Source: WLMZ01 sp963732585 (GTDB lineage Bacteria > Actinomycetota > Acidimicrobiia > Acidimicrobiales > Ilumatobacteraceae). Taken from it: 64,000 bases of DNA. Below, one piece after another: positions 27,113-35,565 of the stretch. The stretch's first letter is position 1. Each line of letters starts with the position of its first letter. The stretch lies in NCBI GenBank assembly GCA_963732585.1, contig CAVSZY010000005.1, positions 124,001 through 188,000 on the forward strand, in the 5' to 3' direction. The notes under the pieces are model-generated. The model did no database searches. It was not told the DNA's origin and saw only the letters and a program-made list of their open reading frames with translations. A program made the translations under genes and the position numbers.

Positions 27113-27564
27113 CGCGTACTCCCGTGCATTTTGAGTTGTTGGTTGGATCGGCAGGGCGCGCAACGGCCCCAGTAGATGACCTCGGCCTCATCGATGACGA
27201 AGCCGTGGTCGTTGTCGGCGGTGAGGCAGGGCACCTCGCCGACGGCGCAGTCGATGTCAAACGTGCTGCCGCAGTCGCGGCAGATCAGATGGTGATGGTT
27301 GTCGCCGACGCGATCCTCGTAGCGGGCTGCCGACCCGGCTGGTTGGATGCGCCGAATCAGTCGCTTGTCGACCAACAGGGCGAGCGTGTCGTACACCGCC
27401 TGTCGAGACACGGCGCCGATGACGGCGCGCACATCGTCGGCGAGTTCATCGGCTGTGGCGTGCGGGCGTGATCGCACCGCCCGCAGAATGGCCAGGCGTT
27501 GCGCCGTGACTTGGACCTTGTGCTGGCGCAGCATGTGGACTATCTCATCTGGCACGAATATCAT
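27109..27564 (-). CDS. furA: Fur family regulator, FurA-like
   Basis: A 151-residue metal-dependent repressor. The winged helix has VTAQRLAILRAVRSRPHATA and SRQAVYDTLALLVDKRLIRR; the regulatory domain has HHHLICRDCG and WGRCAPC, giving histidine ligands and a structural CxxC/CxxC zinc site. The start at 27564 (MIFVPDEIVHML) is the family position. It overlaps katG by 4 bases, the arrangement of actinobacterial furA-katG, in which FurA represses both genes until peroxide oxidises it. Confidence 0.9.
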
Positions 27565-27600
27565 ACTAACACCAATAATGGATCTAGTCCAATCTTTCTT
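27565..27600 (-). promoter_or_regulatory. Probable furA-katG promoter/operator
   Basis: Immediately upstream of the furA start the minus strand reads TTGGACTAGATCCATTATTG, AT-rich in a GC-rich setting. It resembles the TTGACT...TCCAGAA region that FurA binds upstream of mycobacterial furA, as I recall it. CTAACACC and GGATCTAG flank AATAAT as a weak inverted repeat. The short distance to the ATG suggests a nearly leaderless message. Confidence 0.45.
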
Positions 27601-27669
27601 CGATGCGATGATCGGCCATTGCACGTCGATCGCCAGAGGCGCATGATCGCGACAGGAAAGGAGTTTGCT

Positions 27670-28215
27670 ATGACACTTCGTTTGCGATTCCATCGGCTTC
27701 TCACTGCTGGAGTGTTCGGGGCATCGTCCCTCAGCGTTCCCGCAGTGCTACCGACTCGACTCGCCTGTTCGTTCCCACACGACACCCGCCAGGCGTCGCG
27801 CAATTGGCCGATGGGGCTGTCCTCACTGCACGGCGCAGAGATTCGAACCGGTCGGCACCAATGTTTCGAGCGAGTGGTGATCGAGTTCGCCGGTGAGGGC
27901 CAATTGCCCGGGCGTCGAGTGGGGTATGTGCTTGATCCCGTGTTGCTCAGTCCCAGCGACGAGACGGTGATGATTCGCGGCAACGCCACGCTGTTGATCA
28001 GGGTGGCTTCGTGGATGGGCGAGCCGCTGAGCGGAGTCGACCCTGGACCGACGCAGATCTTTCCAACCAACGTGCGCAAGATCAAGGAGCTGAGGTTGGT
28101 GGAGAACTTCGAAGGCATGCACCAGTGGGCTGTCGGCCTCGACCGAGCCCGCCCGTTCCGTGTCTTCACCCTCGCCAACCCGGCGCGACTGGTCATCGAT
28201 ATCGGTACGAGCTGA
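27670..28215 (+). CDS. Secreted AMIN-like domain protein
   Basis: A 181-residue exported protein. The N-terminus MTLRLRFHRLLTAGVFGASS followed by a hydrophobic stretch suggests a signal peptide. The body, with CFERVVIEFAGEG, VGYVLDPVLLSPSD and FRVFTLANPARLVIDIG, follows the AMIN-like domain found in actinobacterial cell-envelope proteins. The ATG at 27670 follows GGAAAGGAG. It is divergent from furA and may share the regulatory interval, but no peroxide-linked role is known. Confidence 0.72.
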   Translation: MTLRLRFHRLLTAGVFGASSLSVPAVLPTRLACSFPHDTRQASRNWPMGLSSLHGAEIRTGRHQCFERVVIEFAGEGQLPGRRVGYVLDPVLLSPSDETVMIRGNATLLIRVASWMGEPLSGVDPGPTQIFPTNVRKIKELRLVENFEGMHQWAVGLDRARPFRVFTLANPARLVIDIGTS

Positions 28216-28314
28216 CCGCGAGTCACGTGCCTGCGACCGGGAGGAGCTCATGGGTTTAGGTATCGCCCGTCTGCACGGCGGGTACATGACATGAACAGTC
28301 CCCAGGAGGAACAC

Positions 28315-28536
28315 GTGAATGTCACCGAACCACATGAAATGTCCGACGAGGCGATCGAAGCTGAGCGTCGCGATGCACACGTCAAGCCAGGTGCCGACAA
28401 GATGCCGACGCCAGAAGAGGTCGCGGCGGCCGATTCCGCTGCGGCGGATGTCGACTTGGACGGCGTGGCCGCCCACGAGCGCGAGATGATGGAGCTTGGT
28501 GCCAATGTCAAGGGCGAGGGCGAGGTTCCGTCATGA
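28315..28536 (+). CDS. Small acidic conserved protein upstream of superoxide dismutase
   Basis: A 73-residue hydrophilic protein; the segments DKMPTPEEVAAAD and VAAHEREMMELGANVKGEGE are reminiscent of a widespread family of unknown function with a conserved GANxxGEG end. A GTG at 28315 is chosen because CCAGGAGGAACAC immediately precedes it; an ATG at 28291 is possible but has no such site. Its stop overlaps the superoxide dismutase start (ATGA), so translation is coupled and a shared function under oxidative stress is likely. Confidence 0.7.
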   Translation: MNVTEPHEMSDEAIEAERRDAHVKPGADKMPTPEEVAAADSAAADVDLDGVAAHEREMMELGANVKGEGEVPS

Positions 28537-29141
28537 GCAGGCCCTACACCTTGCCTGAACTGCCGTACGACTACGCGGCGCTCGAGCCTGCGCTCTGCGC
28601 GAAGGCGATGGAGATCCACCACGCCAAGCACCACGCAAAGTACGTCGACGGCGCAAATGCTGCTGTCGAGGCGTTACTCAAGGCGAACCCGACCACCGTT
28701 GCTGGCATCGAACATGCATTGGCATTCAATGTCGGCGGGCACCTGCTGCACTCGATGTACTGGAAATGCCTGAGCCCTGAACTTGATCAGCGCCCGTCAG
28801 GGCCGCTCGCCGCGGCGATTGACGACAGCTTCTCGTCGTACGACGCACTGGCCGAACGGTTGGCCGAAGCAATCACGACGGTCCAAGGGTCCGGATGGGC
28901 GGCCTTGGTATGGGAGCCGCTGGCGCAACGATTGTTGGTCACCCAGATTCGTGACCACGAGGGCAACGCCATCGTCGGAACGAACCTGATTCTGGTCGCC
29001 GATGCCTGGGAACACGCCCACTACCTCGACTATCAGAGCGACAAAGCAGCGTGGGCCAAGGCGTTTTTGAAACTGGCCAACTGGTCGTTCGCCGGCGAGT
29101 CGTTCGATGCTGCCTCGGCGGTGCTGTCCAGCGCGGCCTGA
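28533..29141 (+). CDS. Superoxide dismutase, Fe/Mn family
   Basis: A 202-residue Fe/Mn superoxide dismutase. Metal ligands are visible: His in AMEIHHAKHHAKYVDG, His in GGHLLHSMYWKCL, and Asp and His in VADAWEHAHYLDY. The N-terminal PYTLPELPYDYAALEP and the region VQGSGWAALVWEP are typical. It has no signal peptide, so it is cytoplasmic. It detoxifies superoxide to peroxide, which the neighbouring KatG would remove. Metal preference cannot be read safely. Confidence 0.93.
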   Translation: MSRPYTLPELPYDYAALEPALCAKAMEIHHAKHHAKYVDGANAAVEALLKANPTTVAGIEHALAFNVGGHLLHSMYWKCLSPELDQRPSGPLAAAIDDSFSSYDALAERLAEAITTVQGSGWAALVWEPLAQRLLVTQIRDHEGNAIVGTNLILVADAWEHAHYLDYQSDKAAWAKAFLKLANWSFAGESFDAASAVLSSAA

Positions 29142-29142
29142 T

Positions 29143-29592
29143 TCACGACGGGTGGCGTCGCTTGCGCCCGGCAGTCGACCACACGGCCCAGACAACGAGG
29201 ACAGGTTGGAAGAACAGCCGCACTGCTCGACGCGTGTCTGAGTCGAGTCCGAATGCATCGATTCGGTTGACGAATTGGGCGATGTTGCCCGGAAACACAG
29301 CGACGAAGAAACCTCCGACGATCCAGCCCATCCACTTCGATCGTACGGTCGCCAGCGCGGCACCAAGGGCTATCTCGACGACGCCGGAGAACAGCACGAT
29401 CGCATCTGCCTCGCCGGGTACCCATCCCGGCACCTGGGCGCGAAACGACGTCCGCGCCCAGGTCAGGTGGCTGATCCCCGCCGTGATCAGCAGGCCCGCC
29501 AAGGCGTAGCGCGCCACAGATCGGAGGCGGTGCAGGCCGTCGGTCGACTCCAACTGGACGATGTCGGTCGAGGGCGGTGTGGGCGCGTTCAC
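29143..29592 (-). CDS. DoxX family membrane protein
   Basis: A 149-residue four-helix membrane protein: VARYALAGLLITAGISHLTW, DAIVLFSGVVEIALGAALAT, WMGWIVGGFFVAVFPGNIAQ and RLFFQPVLVVWAVW. The spacing and the GISHLTWA motif suit the DoxX/DoxD-like family. DoxX homologues in mycobacteria associate with superoxide dismutase and thiol metabolism, and this gene ends one base after the superoxide dismutase gene on the opposite strand. Exact role unknown. Confidence 0.7.
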   Translation of the reverse strand: MNAPTPPSTDIVQLESTDGLHRLRSVARYALAGLLITAGISHLTWARTSFRAQVPGWVPGEADAIVLFSGVVEIALGAALATVRSKWMGWIVGGFFVAVFPGNIAQFVNRIDAFGLDSDTRRAVRLFFQPVLVVWAVWSTAGRKRRHPS

Positions 29593-29623
29593 GGGTCGAG
29601 TATGGCCGAGTTGCGGGTGGTTG

Positions 29624-29649
29624 GTTTGGGCAGGCCTGCTGGCGGGTAC
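29624..29649 (+). promoter_or_regulatory. SigB/SigF-type promoter of dps
   Basis: Plus-strand GTTTGG (29624-29629), 14-base spacer, GGGTAC (29644-29649), 47 bases before the Dps start. Same architecture as the promoters of the sigma operon, csbD and DUF6131. Confidence 0.7.
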
Positions 29650-29696
29650 AGCATGGTCAGGCCCTCAGCAGCGGCCCAACGTCGAGGAGGCGCTGA

Positions 29697-30347
29697 ATGA
29701 ACACCAAGGCAACCCGCCAAAAGAGTGCATCGCGAAAGAAGCCTGAATCGGTCAGACGGGTGACGTCCGATCGACAGGCGTCGTTCACGGTGCCCTCACT
29801 TTCGAGCAAGCAGGGCACGCAGATGGCGGATTTGCTGCAGGAGCGGCTGGTGTCGCTGCTCGATCTTTCGTTGACACTCAAGCACATCCATTGGAATGTC
29901 GTCGGGCCCAACTTCATCGGTGTACACAAGATGCTCGACCCGCAGCACGACGGAGTCGAGGAGATGATCGACCAACTCGCGGAGCGAATCGCCACCCTCG
30001 GGGGCGTGCCAAGTGGTCTTCCTGGTCGGATCGTGGATCAGCGAGCGTGGACTGACTATGAACTCGATCGTGCCGATTCGATTGCTCACCTCGGTGCCCT
30101 CGACCTCGTGTATCAAGCGGTCATCGGCGACTATCGCAGTGCCATCGAAACCGCTGGAAAGCTAGACGCGGTCTCGCAGGACCTGCTCATCGGCCATTCC
30201 GGACAGCTGGAGCAGTACCACTGGTTCGTGCGCTCCCACCTGGCCGATCGGGCTGGCGGAATGAGCAATGCAGGTGCGACCAGCGAGATCGGCGCGGCGC
30301 GCGCTGTCGCCGCAAAGACTCGACGCACGGCTGGGCGCGCCTCGTGA
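29697..30347 (+). CDS. dps: Dps DNA-binding ferritin-like protein
   Basis: A 216-residue Dps. The ferroxidase site is in LTLKHIHWNVVGPNFIGVHK and LDPQHDGVEEMIDQLAERIA, the standard inter-subunit ligands. Both ends are long and basic (MNTKATRQKSASRKKPESVR and AVAAKTRRTAGRAS), suggesting strong DNA binding by tails; typical Dps is about 160-180 residues. It binds DNA and oxidises iron with peroxide. A SigB-type promoter precedes it, and a BON-like protein follows. Confidence 0.92.
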   Translation: MNTKATRQKSASRKKPESVRRVTSDRQASFTVPSLSSKQGTQMADLLQERLVSLLDLSLTLKHIHWNVVGPNFIGVHKMLDPQHDGVEEMIDQLAERIATLGGVPSGLPGRIVDQRAWTDYELDRADSIAHLGALDLVYQAVIGDYRSAIETAGKLDAVSQDLLIGHSGQLEQYHWFVRSHLADRAGGMSNAGATSEIGAARAVAAKTRRTAGRAS

Positions 30348-30387
30348 ACGCAGAGTCGTTGAACTTTCACCGATCGGAGCCATTCTC

Positions 30388-30783
30388 ATGATTCCCAAGG
30401 TCGTCAAACGAAGAGTCCGCCCGTTGTGGATCGCCGGAATCGCCTCGGCCGCGTGGGCGAATCGCGCCGACGTACGTCGATGGGCTGAGTTTGGCAAACG
30501 GTCCGTTAAGGAACGCCGGAGCCGTTCTCTCAGCGACGTGTGGACCGAGGCCAGGACACGAGCAGCAATCTCTGCCGACCCGCTGCTTCGCCGAGACCCG
30601 ACGCTCAAGGACCTGCGGGTCGACAAGGGCATCGTGACGTTGATGACAACCTCCGAAGTGTGGCCGGAGTCAGCTGCTCGAATCTCGAAACTGCGGCGGG
30701 TGAAAGGCATTGACTACGTCAACGTGTCCACATCTCGCGTCGCCACCTCTTCAACGGAACCGATTGCTCCGTCACCAGAATGA
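30388..30783 (+). CDS. BON-like domain protein
   Basis: A 131-residue basic protein. The C-terminal half, LRVDKGIVTLMTTSEVWPES and KLRRVKGIDYVNVST, follows the alpha/beta pattern of BON (OsmY-type) domains, which occur in stress proteins and may bind phospholipids. The N-terminal half has a short hydrophobic WIAGIASAAWAN segment and an Arg-rich stretch. It starts 41 bases after dps and is probably cotranscribed; its 3' end overlaps the convergent methyltransferase by 12 bases. Confidence 0.6.
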   Translation: MIPKVVKRRVRPLWIAGIASAAWANRADVRRWAEFGKRSVKERRSRSLSDVWTEARTRAAISADPLLRRDPTLKDLRVDKGIVTLMTTSEVWPESAARISKLRRVKGIDYVNVSTSRVATSSTEPIAPSPE

Positions 30784-31470
30784 CGATGGATCCCGAGTCG
30801 TGCTGTGGTCATTGCTTCGCGTGCGCCGAAAGAGCAGCACGTGCGTCGCGTGATTCGACGTGGTGCCTGGCTGGTGGTCGATGAGTTCGAATCCGGCGTC
30901 ATCGAGCAGGTGCTGCAGCGCTGCGTACGTGGGAATGCTGTAGACGGTTGGGTCCATCCACGCCGGCATGGGGTCATCCGCTAGGCGGCAGGCCAACACG
31001 AGTTGGCCGTGCGAGCGGAGGACGCGGGCGAGTTCGTGGAGGGTGGCGGCCAGGTCGGGGAGAAAGTAGATCGTGTGGACGCAGAGAGCTGCGTCGGCGG
31101 CGTTGCTGTCGAAGGGGAGGGTGCTGCCGTCGCCGAGTCGTAGGGTCGCTTGAGCGGCCGTGGTTGCGCGCCGGTTCCTTGCTGTCGCCTGGCGGACCAT
31201 GGTGGCCGAGGCGTCGACCCCGAGCACAGTGTGACCAGCAGCGACGAGGTGCTGCACCGTGCGGCCTTGCCCGAATCCGATCTCCAGGACGGTGATCGGT
31301 GCGGTGAGGTTGAGCGCGGCGATGGCGCGGTCGTTGGCTTCGGCGGTGTCTTTGACCATGACCCGTCCGATAATGCGGCCGAGCGTGCCCGTTGGCAGCC
31401 CAGCTTGCCGGGAACGGACTCGCCCGATTGCGCCTGGTCGCACGGGAGTTGGCGCAGATGAATGGCTCAT
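30772..31470 (-). CDS. Class I SAM-dependent methyltransferase
   Basis: A 232-residue methyltransferase. Motif I is VLEIGFGQGRTVQHLVAAGH with GVDAS (post I), motif II DAALCVHTIYFLPDLAA, motif III LARVLRSHGQLVLACR. This is the UbiE/methyltransferase-11 pattern for small-molecule methylation. The ATG at 31470 overlaps the TetR stop as ATGA, so the regulator and enzyme are coupled and the TetR operator upstream should control both. Substrate unknown. Confidence 0.82.
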   Translation of the reverse strand: MSHSSAPTPVRPGAIGRVRSRQAGLPTGTLGRIIGRVMVKDTAEANDRAIAALNLTAPITVLEIGFGQGRTVQHLVAAGHTVLGVDASATMVRQATARNRRATTAAQATLRLGDGSTLPFDSNAADAALCVHTIYFLPDLAATLHELARVLRSHGQLVLACRLADDPMPAWMDPTVYSIPTYAALQHLLDDAGFELIDHQPGTTSNHATHVLLFRRTRSNDHSTTRDPSSFW

Positions 31471-32160
31471 TCGGTTGCTCCTTCGATGAGATGGCGGACC
31501 ATCGTGGCGCAGTGTGCGCTGGTGTCGGTCGGGTAAATACGGGGTGCGGGATCCCACGGGATCTTGACGGCCCAGAGGGTGATGATTTCGACGACAGTTC
31601 GCGCCAGCGCCTCGCGTTCTGCTCCGCCGAGGTTTGGTGCCCGGGTGGCGAGGTAGCCGGCCCAAAGGTCGACCGTGGCATAGCGCCCGTTGGCGTACCA
31701 GGCACCGGCGAGGCTTGGGATCTCGCAAGCGCAGCGGTCGAGAACCATCAAGGCGACACGATTGGCGGTCATCACGCGGTGCAGTTCGTGTGCCAGGCGT
31801 TCGGTTTCGAGTCCGAGCTGGCGGCGCCCGGCGGGTGGTGAGGTCGCGCTGACGCCAGTGGAGCTCGAGCCCGTCGATCGCTTCGGCGAGTCGTTGCGCG
31901 ATCGTGTTTCCCACGGTTGCAAGCAAGACGGGCGGAAGTACCACGACCTCCGTGAGGCCTTCCGGGTTGTCGGCCCATTGGAGAACCCCGGCAAAGAGCG
32001 CGTCCTTGGAGTCGACCGATCGGTAGATGGTGCCTTTGGAGACGCCGAGTCGGGCAGCAATGTCGTCCATTTGCGTTCGCTGGTAGCCAAGTTCGATGAA
32101 TGTCCTGGCAGCGACGTCAAGGAGTTTGCTAAGGCGGTCGGATGGCGTGGTCCGTGGCAC
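31467..32160 (-). pseudogene. TetR family regulator, single frameshift
   Basis: The DNA-binding half (32160 down to about 31830) reads LLDVAARTFIELGYQRTQMD and DIAARLGVSKGTIYRSVDSK, a clear TetR helix-turn-helix. The ligand-binding half continues one base out of frame as QLGLETERLAHELHRVMTAN, MVLDRCACEIPSLAGAWYAN and TVDLWAGYLATRAPNLGG. One extra G in the GGG at 31827-31829 explains it; correcting it gives about 230 residues, the normal length. Uncorrected, the frame fuses to the methyltransferase as a spurious 462-residue protein. Confidence 0.75.
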
Positions 32161-32173
32161 ACGATCGAGTATA

Positions 32174-32188
32174 ACTGACTTGGTCAGT
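32174..32188. promoter_or_regulatory. Palindromic TetR operator
   Basis: ACTGAC-TTG-GTCAGT, 14 bases upstream of the TetR start and overlapping the stop of the MFS gene. Its position suggests autorepression of the tetR-methyltransferase unit. Confidence 0.55.
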
Positions 32189-33440
32189 CATTTAAACCGG
32201 TGTGCGTCTCATACATTCGAGCGATCACGACGATCCCGGACGCAGCGGTGAGCGCGGCGACTGCGTAGATAGCTACTTCGATGCCAGCGAGGTCGGCGAG
32301 CACCCCGGCGGTGAGCGCGCCGAGGGCGAAACCGGCGTCGCGCCAGAGGCGGTAGATCCCGACGGAACGGGCGCGCCAGGCGGGATGGGCGACGTCGCCG
32401 ATGGCGGCAAGCAAGGTGGGGTAGACCATCGCAGTGCCAATGCCGAGCGCAGCGGCGCCGATAGCCCAGGCGTTGAAACCGGTGGTGGCGGCCATCCAAA
32501 CGAGCGCAACGGCTTGGACGAGCATCCCGCCGGCGATGAGCGGCTTGCGTCCGATGCGGTCCGACAGGCTGCCGGTGTACAGCTGTCCAAGGCCCCACGC
32601 CGCCGGATAGAGCGCGGCGAGGGTGCCGATCCGACCAACGGAGAGGCCGTGGTCGGCGAAAAAGATCGGGAACAATCCCCATGCAAGGCCGTCGTTCAAG
32701 TTGTTGACCAGCCCGGCCTGGGAGCATGACGACAACGCCTTGTCGCCAAACGAGGTCAGGCGGAACACCTCACGGGTGGAAAGCGTCTCGTTGCCGTCGC
32801 GTGCGGTGAGGTGGTTTGCGGCCTCCTGGCGGGCGTGAGCGTGCGTCTCGCGCACGAACAGGCTCGACAAGCCGAGGCCGAGAGCGACGTAGGCGATGCC
32901 GAGGAAAAATGGTTCGGGCCGTAGGCCCCAGCGTTGAGCGATCCAGCCGGTGGTCAGCGCAGTGATGGCGACCGCGCCGTAGCCGGCGGCTTCGTTGAGG
33001 CCCATGGCGAACCCACGGCGGGCCGGTCCGACGAGGTCGATCTTCATGATCACCGTGGTGGACCAGGTGAGGCCTTGGTTGACGCCGAGGAGCACGTTGG
33101 CAAACACCACCCAACCCCATGTCGGTGCCCAGATCAGCAAGAGCGGCACGGGGAGCCCAACAATCCAACCGGCGATGAGCACGGGCTTGCGGCCGTAGCG
33201 GTCCGACAACGTGCCGGCGAAGAAGTTGGTCGCCGCTTTGACGATCCCGAAGGCAGCGATAAATGTGAGCGTCGCCGTGAACGCCGTGAGCCCGAACTCC
33301 CGCTCGGCGAGCAGCGGCAACACGGTGCGTTCTTGGCCGATCATTCCTCCGACGAGCGCGTTGACAGCAACCAGCAGGCTGAACTGGGCCAGGTTCTCGC
33401 GCAGCCCGAGACGAAGGGGAGAGGCGACGACGCCCGTCAC
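32184..33440 (-). CDS. MFS transporter
   Basis: A 418-residue major facilitator protein with about 12 membrane segments. The loop 2-3 signature FAGTLSDRYGRKPVLIAGW and its repeat YTGSLSDRIGRKPLIAGGML mark the two six-helix halves. The start is a GTG at 33440, preceded by GGAGGTCAGCCC, overlapping the persulfide dioxygenase stop as GTGA. The coupling to sulfur genes suggests export of a sulfur compound or a linked metabolite (inference only). The N-terminal extension of the frame to 33569 overlaps the upstream gene and is discarded. Confidence 0.85.
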   Translation of the reverse strand: MTGVVASPLRLGLRENLAQFSLLVAVNALVGGMIGQERTVLPLLAEREFGLTAFTATLTFIAAFGIVKAATNFFAGTLSDRYGRKPVLIAGWIVGLPVPLLLIWAPTWGWVVFANVLLGVNQGLTWSTTVIMKIDLVGPARRGFAMGLNEAAGYGAVAITALTTGWIAQRWGLRPEPFFLGIAYVALGLGLSSLFVRETHAHARQEAANHLTARDGNETLSTREVFRLTSFGDKALSSCSQAGLVNNLNDGLAWGLFPIFFADHGLSVGRIGTLAALYPAAWGLGQLYTGSLSDRIGRKPLIAGGMLVQAVALVWMAATTGFNAWAIGAAALGIGTAMVYPTLLAAIGDVAHPAWRARSVGIYRLWRDAGFALGALTAGVLADLAGIEVAIYAVAALTAASGIVVIARMYETHTGLND

Positions 33441-34781
33441 GGGCTGACCTCCAGCGGGTGGCCAGTAGCTGCGGCCCATGTGTCGGGTCCGCCATCGAAC
33501 ACGACGGCGTCGACACCGCGGGCGGCGAGCAGCGATGCGGCCGTGAGCGCCCGCTCGCCATGTCCACACATCACGATCAGCAGTCCGGGCGGGAGCGGCG
33601 CAGTGGCCATCGAGCCGAGCTCGATGTTTCGTGCACCGGGTACATGCCCGCTGCGGTACTCGCTGGCTTGGCGCACGTCGATCACCGTGCCCGTCAGTTG
33701 CCTTGGCCCGATCAACAGCGTGGAGTTGACGCGTCGACCAGCGGCGATCCAGGTGTCAATGCCGCCGTCGATTTCCCCGGTGAGGTGTTCGAGGCCGACA
33801 TCGAGGCACTGTCGAACGAGGTCGGTTCGGTCCTGATCGGGATCGAGGACGAACAGCAACGGTCTGTCGGGCGAGGCGAGCCATCCGAGCCATGTACCAA
33901 ACACTGGTCGCAATGGATTGAGCACGGACCCGGGAATGTGCCCGCTGGCGCTACGTTGCAGCGGGCGTGCGTCGATGAGCAACCCGCCGCGGTCAAGCGT
34001 CGTGGCAACGGCGTCGCTATCGAGGCAGGCGAGCGGTGGCACCGCGTCGATACGGGCTGGGCCGAGCCGGTTCAATTCGGGCAGGCGACGGAAATAGGGA
34101 GGGAATGAGCCGAGTCCGCCGAGCAGCGAGGTCACGAACTCGTCTTCGTCGGTGATCGCCAACAACGGGTTCGTGCCCCGCTCGATCCCGAGGGTCGTGG
34201 TGTGTGCCGCGGTACCCGGCGCTGCGCAGAATGAACCGGGCCCATGCGTCGGGTACACCGCCAGCGCGTCGGCGAATTGGTCAAAGCGACGCAGTGAGCG
34301 AAACATCGCCCGGGCCAATGGCTCGGCCAACGCTGGGCCGCACAGGTCGGTCCGCCCAACCGTACCGACCATCAACGAACCTCCGGTGAACAACCCGACT
34401 GGTCGGCCGTGCGCCTCGATAGCTGCGGCGAGATGGTCGGGCGTATGCCCAGGGGTCGCAATTGCCCGCAGCGTCATCCCCCGGCCGAGTTCGAATCGGG
34501 CGTCATCGACGAGCCCGAGGTGTGCCGTGGCGACCGCCGACGCCTGCGGAGCGAGAAGGAGGGCACCCGTGCCGCGCCGCGAGACCGGGGCTGCCGGTCA
34601 CATAGTCGGCGTGGGAATGCGTGTCGAGGGTCCAACGGATGAGCAATTGCTCGTTGGCCGCGAGCTGCTCGATGTGGTCGGTGAAACGCGGCGGATCGAC
34701 GACCAGAGCGAACCCGGCACCGAGGTCGACGACGTACGACAGGTGACCGAGACCTTCATCGACGAACTCATGCACCCGCAT
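33437..34781 (-). pseudogene. Persulfide dioxygenase-like MBL protein fused to two rhodanese domains, single frameshift
   Basis: The N-terminal metallo-beta-lactamase domain has LIRWTLDTHSHADYVTGSPG (the HxHxD iron/zinc motif), then shifts frame and continues through FELGRGMTLRAIATPGHTPD and GGSLMVGTVGRTDL. Two rhodanese domains follow (GGLLIDARPLQRSASGHIPG and VIDVRQASEYRSGHVPG); the second has CGHGERA, an active-site-like Cys, and the first lacks an obvious Cys. An extra G in GGG (34566-34568) breaks the frame. Such fusions oxidise persulfides to sulfite. The ATG at 34781 follows GAGGAG; divergent from an ArsR-rhodanese sensor. Confidence 0.78.
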
Positions 34782-34790
34782 CGCCACTCC

Positions 34791-34849
34791 TCAAATAAGT
34801 ACTTGAATAATAGAGCTCGAGTTTGGTGTATTGTCAAGTAGTTCTTTGA
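34791..34849. promoter_or_regulatory. Two ArsR-type operator sites between divergent sulfur genes
   Basis: TCAAATAAGTACTTGA (34791-34806) and TCAAGTAGTTCTTTGA (34834-34849) are two imperfect TCAA-N8-TTGA palindromes in an AT-rich gap. The first abuts the ribosome binding site of the persulfide dioxygenase gene, the second lies 15 bases before the ArsR-rhodanese start, so both transcription units should be repressed by the ArsR protein. Confidence 0.7.
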
Positions 34850-34864
34850 ATAGGAGAGATCAGG

Positions 34865-35536
34865 GTGGGAAATCGGGGCGCCAAGGATGCATTGTTCGAC
34901 GGGTTTGCTGAGGTTGCGAAGGCGCTTGCCAACGGCCGACGAATGGAACTCGTCGATGTCCTCGTGCAGGGCGAACGCCATGTCGAAGAACTTGCAGCCG
35001 AAATCGGGCAGAGCGTCGCCAACACGTCGTTTCACCTGCGCGCCCTCGCCGCAGCCGGGTTGGTGACGACCCGGCGGGAACGAACTCGCGTCTACTACCG
35101 GTTGGCGTCCGATCATGTCGCCAATCTGTGGACGGCGCTACGTCAGGTCGCCGCTGAGCACCATGAGCAGCTCGACGACCTCGCTTCTGCCTACCTGGGC
35201 GATCGCAACCAGCTGGAACACATCGACCGCGACGAACTCGTGCGCCGGATCGCGATCGGCGATGTGCTCGTCGTCGATGTGCGGCCTACCCCCGAGTACG
35301 CAGCTGGCCATATAGCGGGCGCCGTCTCGATACCCATCGACGATCTCGCCCGTCAGCTCCGCCACCTACCCAGCGACATCGAGGTGGTGGCGTACTGCCG
35401 TGGGCCTTACTGCGTGTTCGCCGACGATGCTGTCCGCTTACTGAATCGACGCGGCCACAGCGCCCGGCGGCTGCGAGACGGCTATCCGGAATGGCAACAC
35501 GACGGCCACCCGATCGAAGTAGCACTTCCGAGCTGA
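34865..35536 (+). CDS. ArsR family regulator fused to a rhodanese domain
   Basis: A 223-residue protein. The ArsR winged helix (residues about 10-95) has ALANGRRMELVDVLVQGERH, VEELAAEIGQSVANTSFHLR and TTRRERTRVYYRL. The C-terminal rhodanese domain (about 120-220) has VLVVDVRPTPEYAAGHIAGA and the active-site loop AYCRGPYCVFADDAV with its Cys. This architecture is that of sulfur/persulfide-sensing ArsR-rhodanese regulators. A GTG at 34865 follows TAGGAGAGATCAGG. It should sense persulfide and control the divergent persulfide dioxygenase. Confidence 0.88.
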   Translation: MGNRGAKDALFDGFAEVAKALANGRRMELVDVLVQGERHVEELAAEIGQSVANTSFHLRALAAAGLVTTRRERTRVYYRLASDHVANLWTALRQVAAEHHEQLDDLASAYLGDRNQLEHIDRDELVRRIAIGDVLVVDVRPTPEYAAGHIAGAVSIPIDDLARQLRHLPSDIEVVAYCRGPYCVFADDAVRLLNRRGHSARRLRDGYPEWQHDGHPIEVALPS

Positions 35537-35565
35537 TCGACAGCGATCGCCGTCATTGATTTCGC

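Noticed and set aside
28254..28285. SigB-type promoter (GTTTAG ... GGGTAC) before the superoxide dismutase unit
   Set aside because: The spacer is 20 bases against 14 at all other sites in the window.
30772..32160. A 462-residue TetR-methyltransferase fusion protein
   Set aside because: The middle 100 or so residues are a shifted reading of the TetR ligand domain (Arg/Pro-rich). A one-base correction gives two normal overlapping genes.
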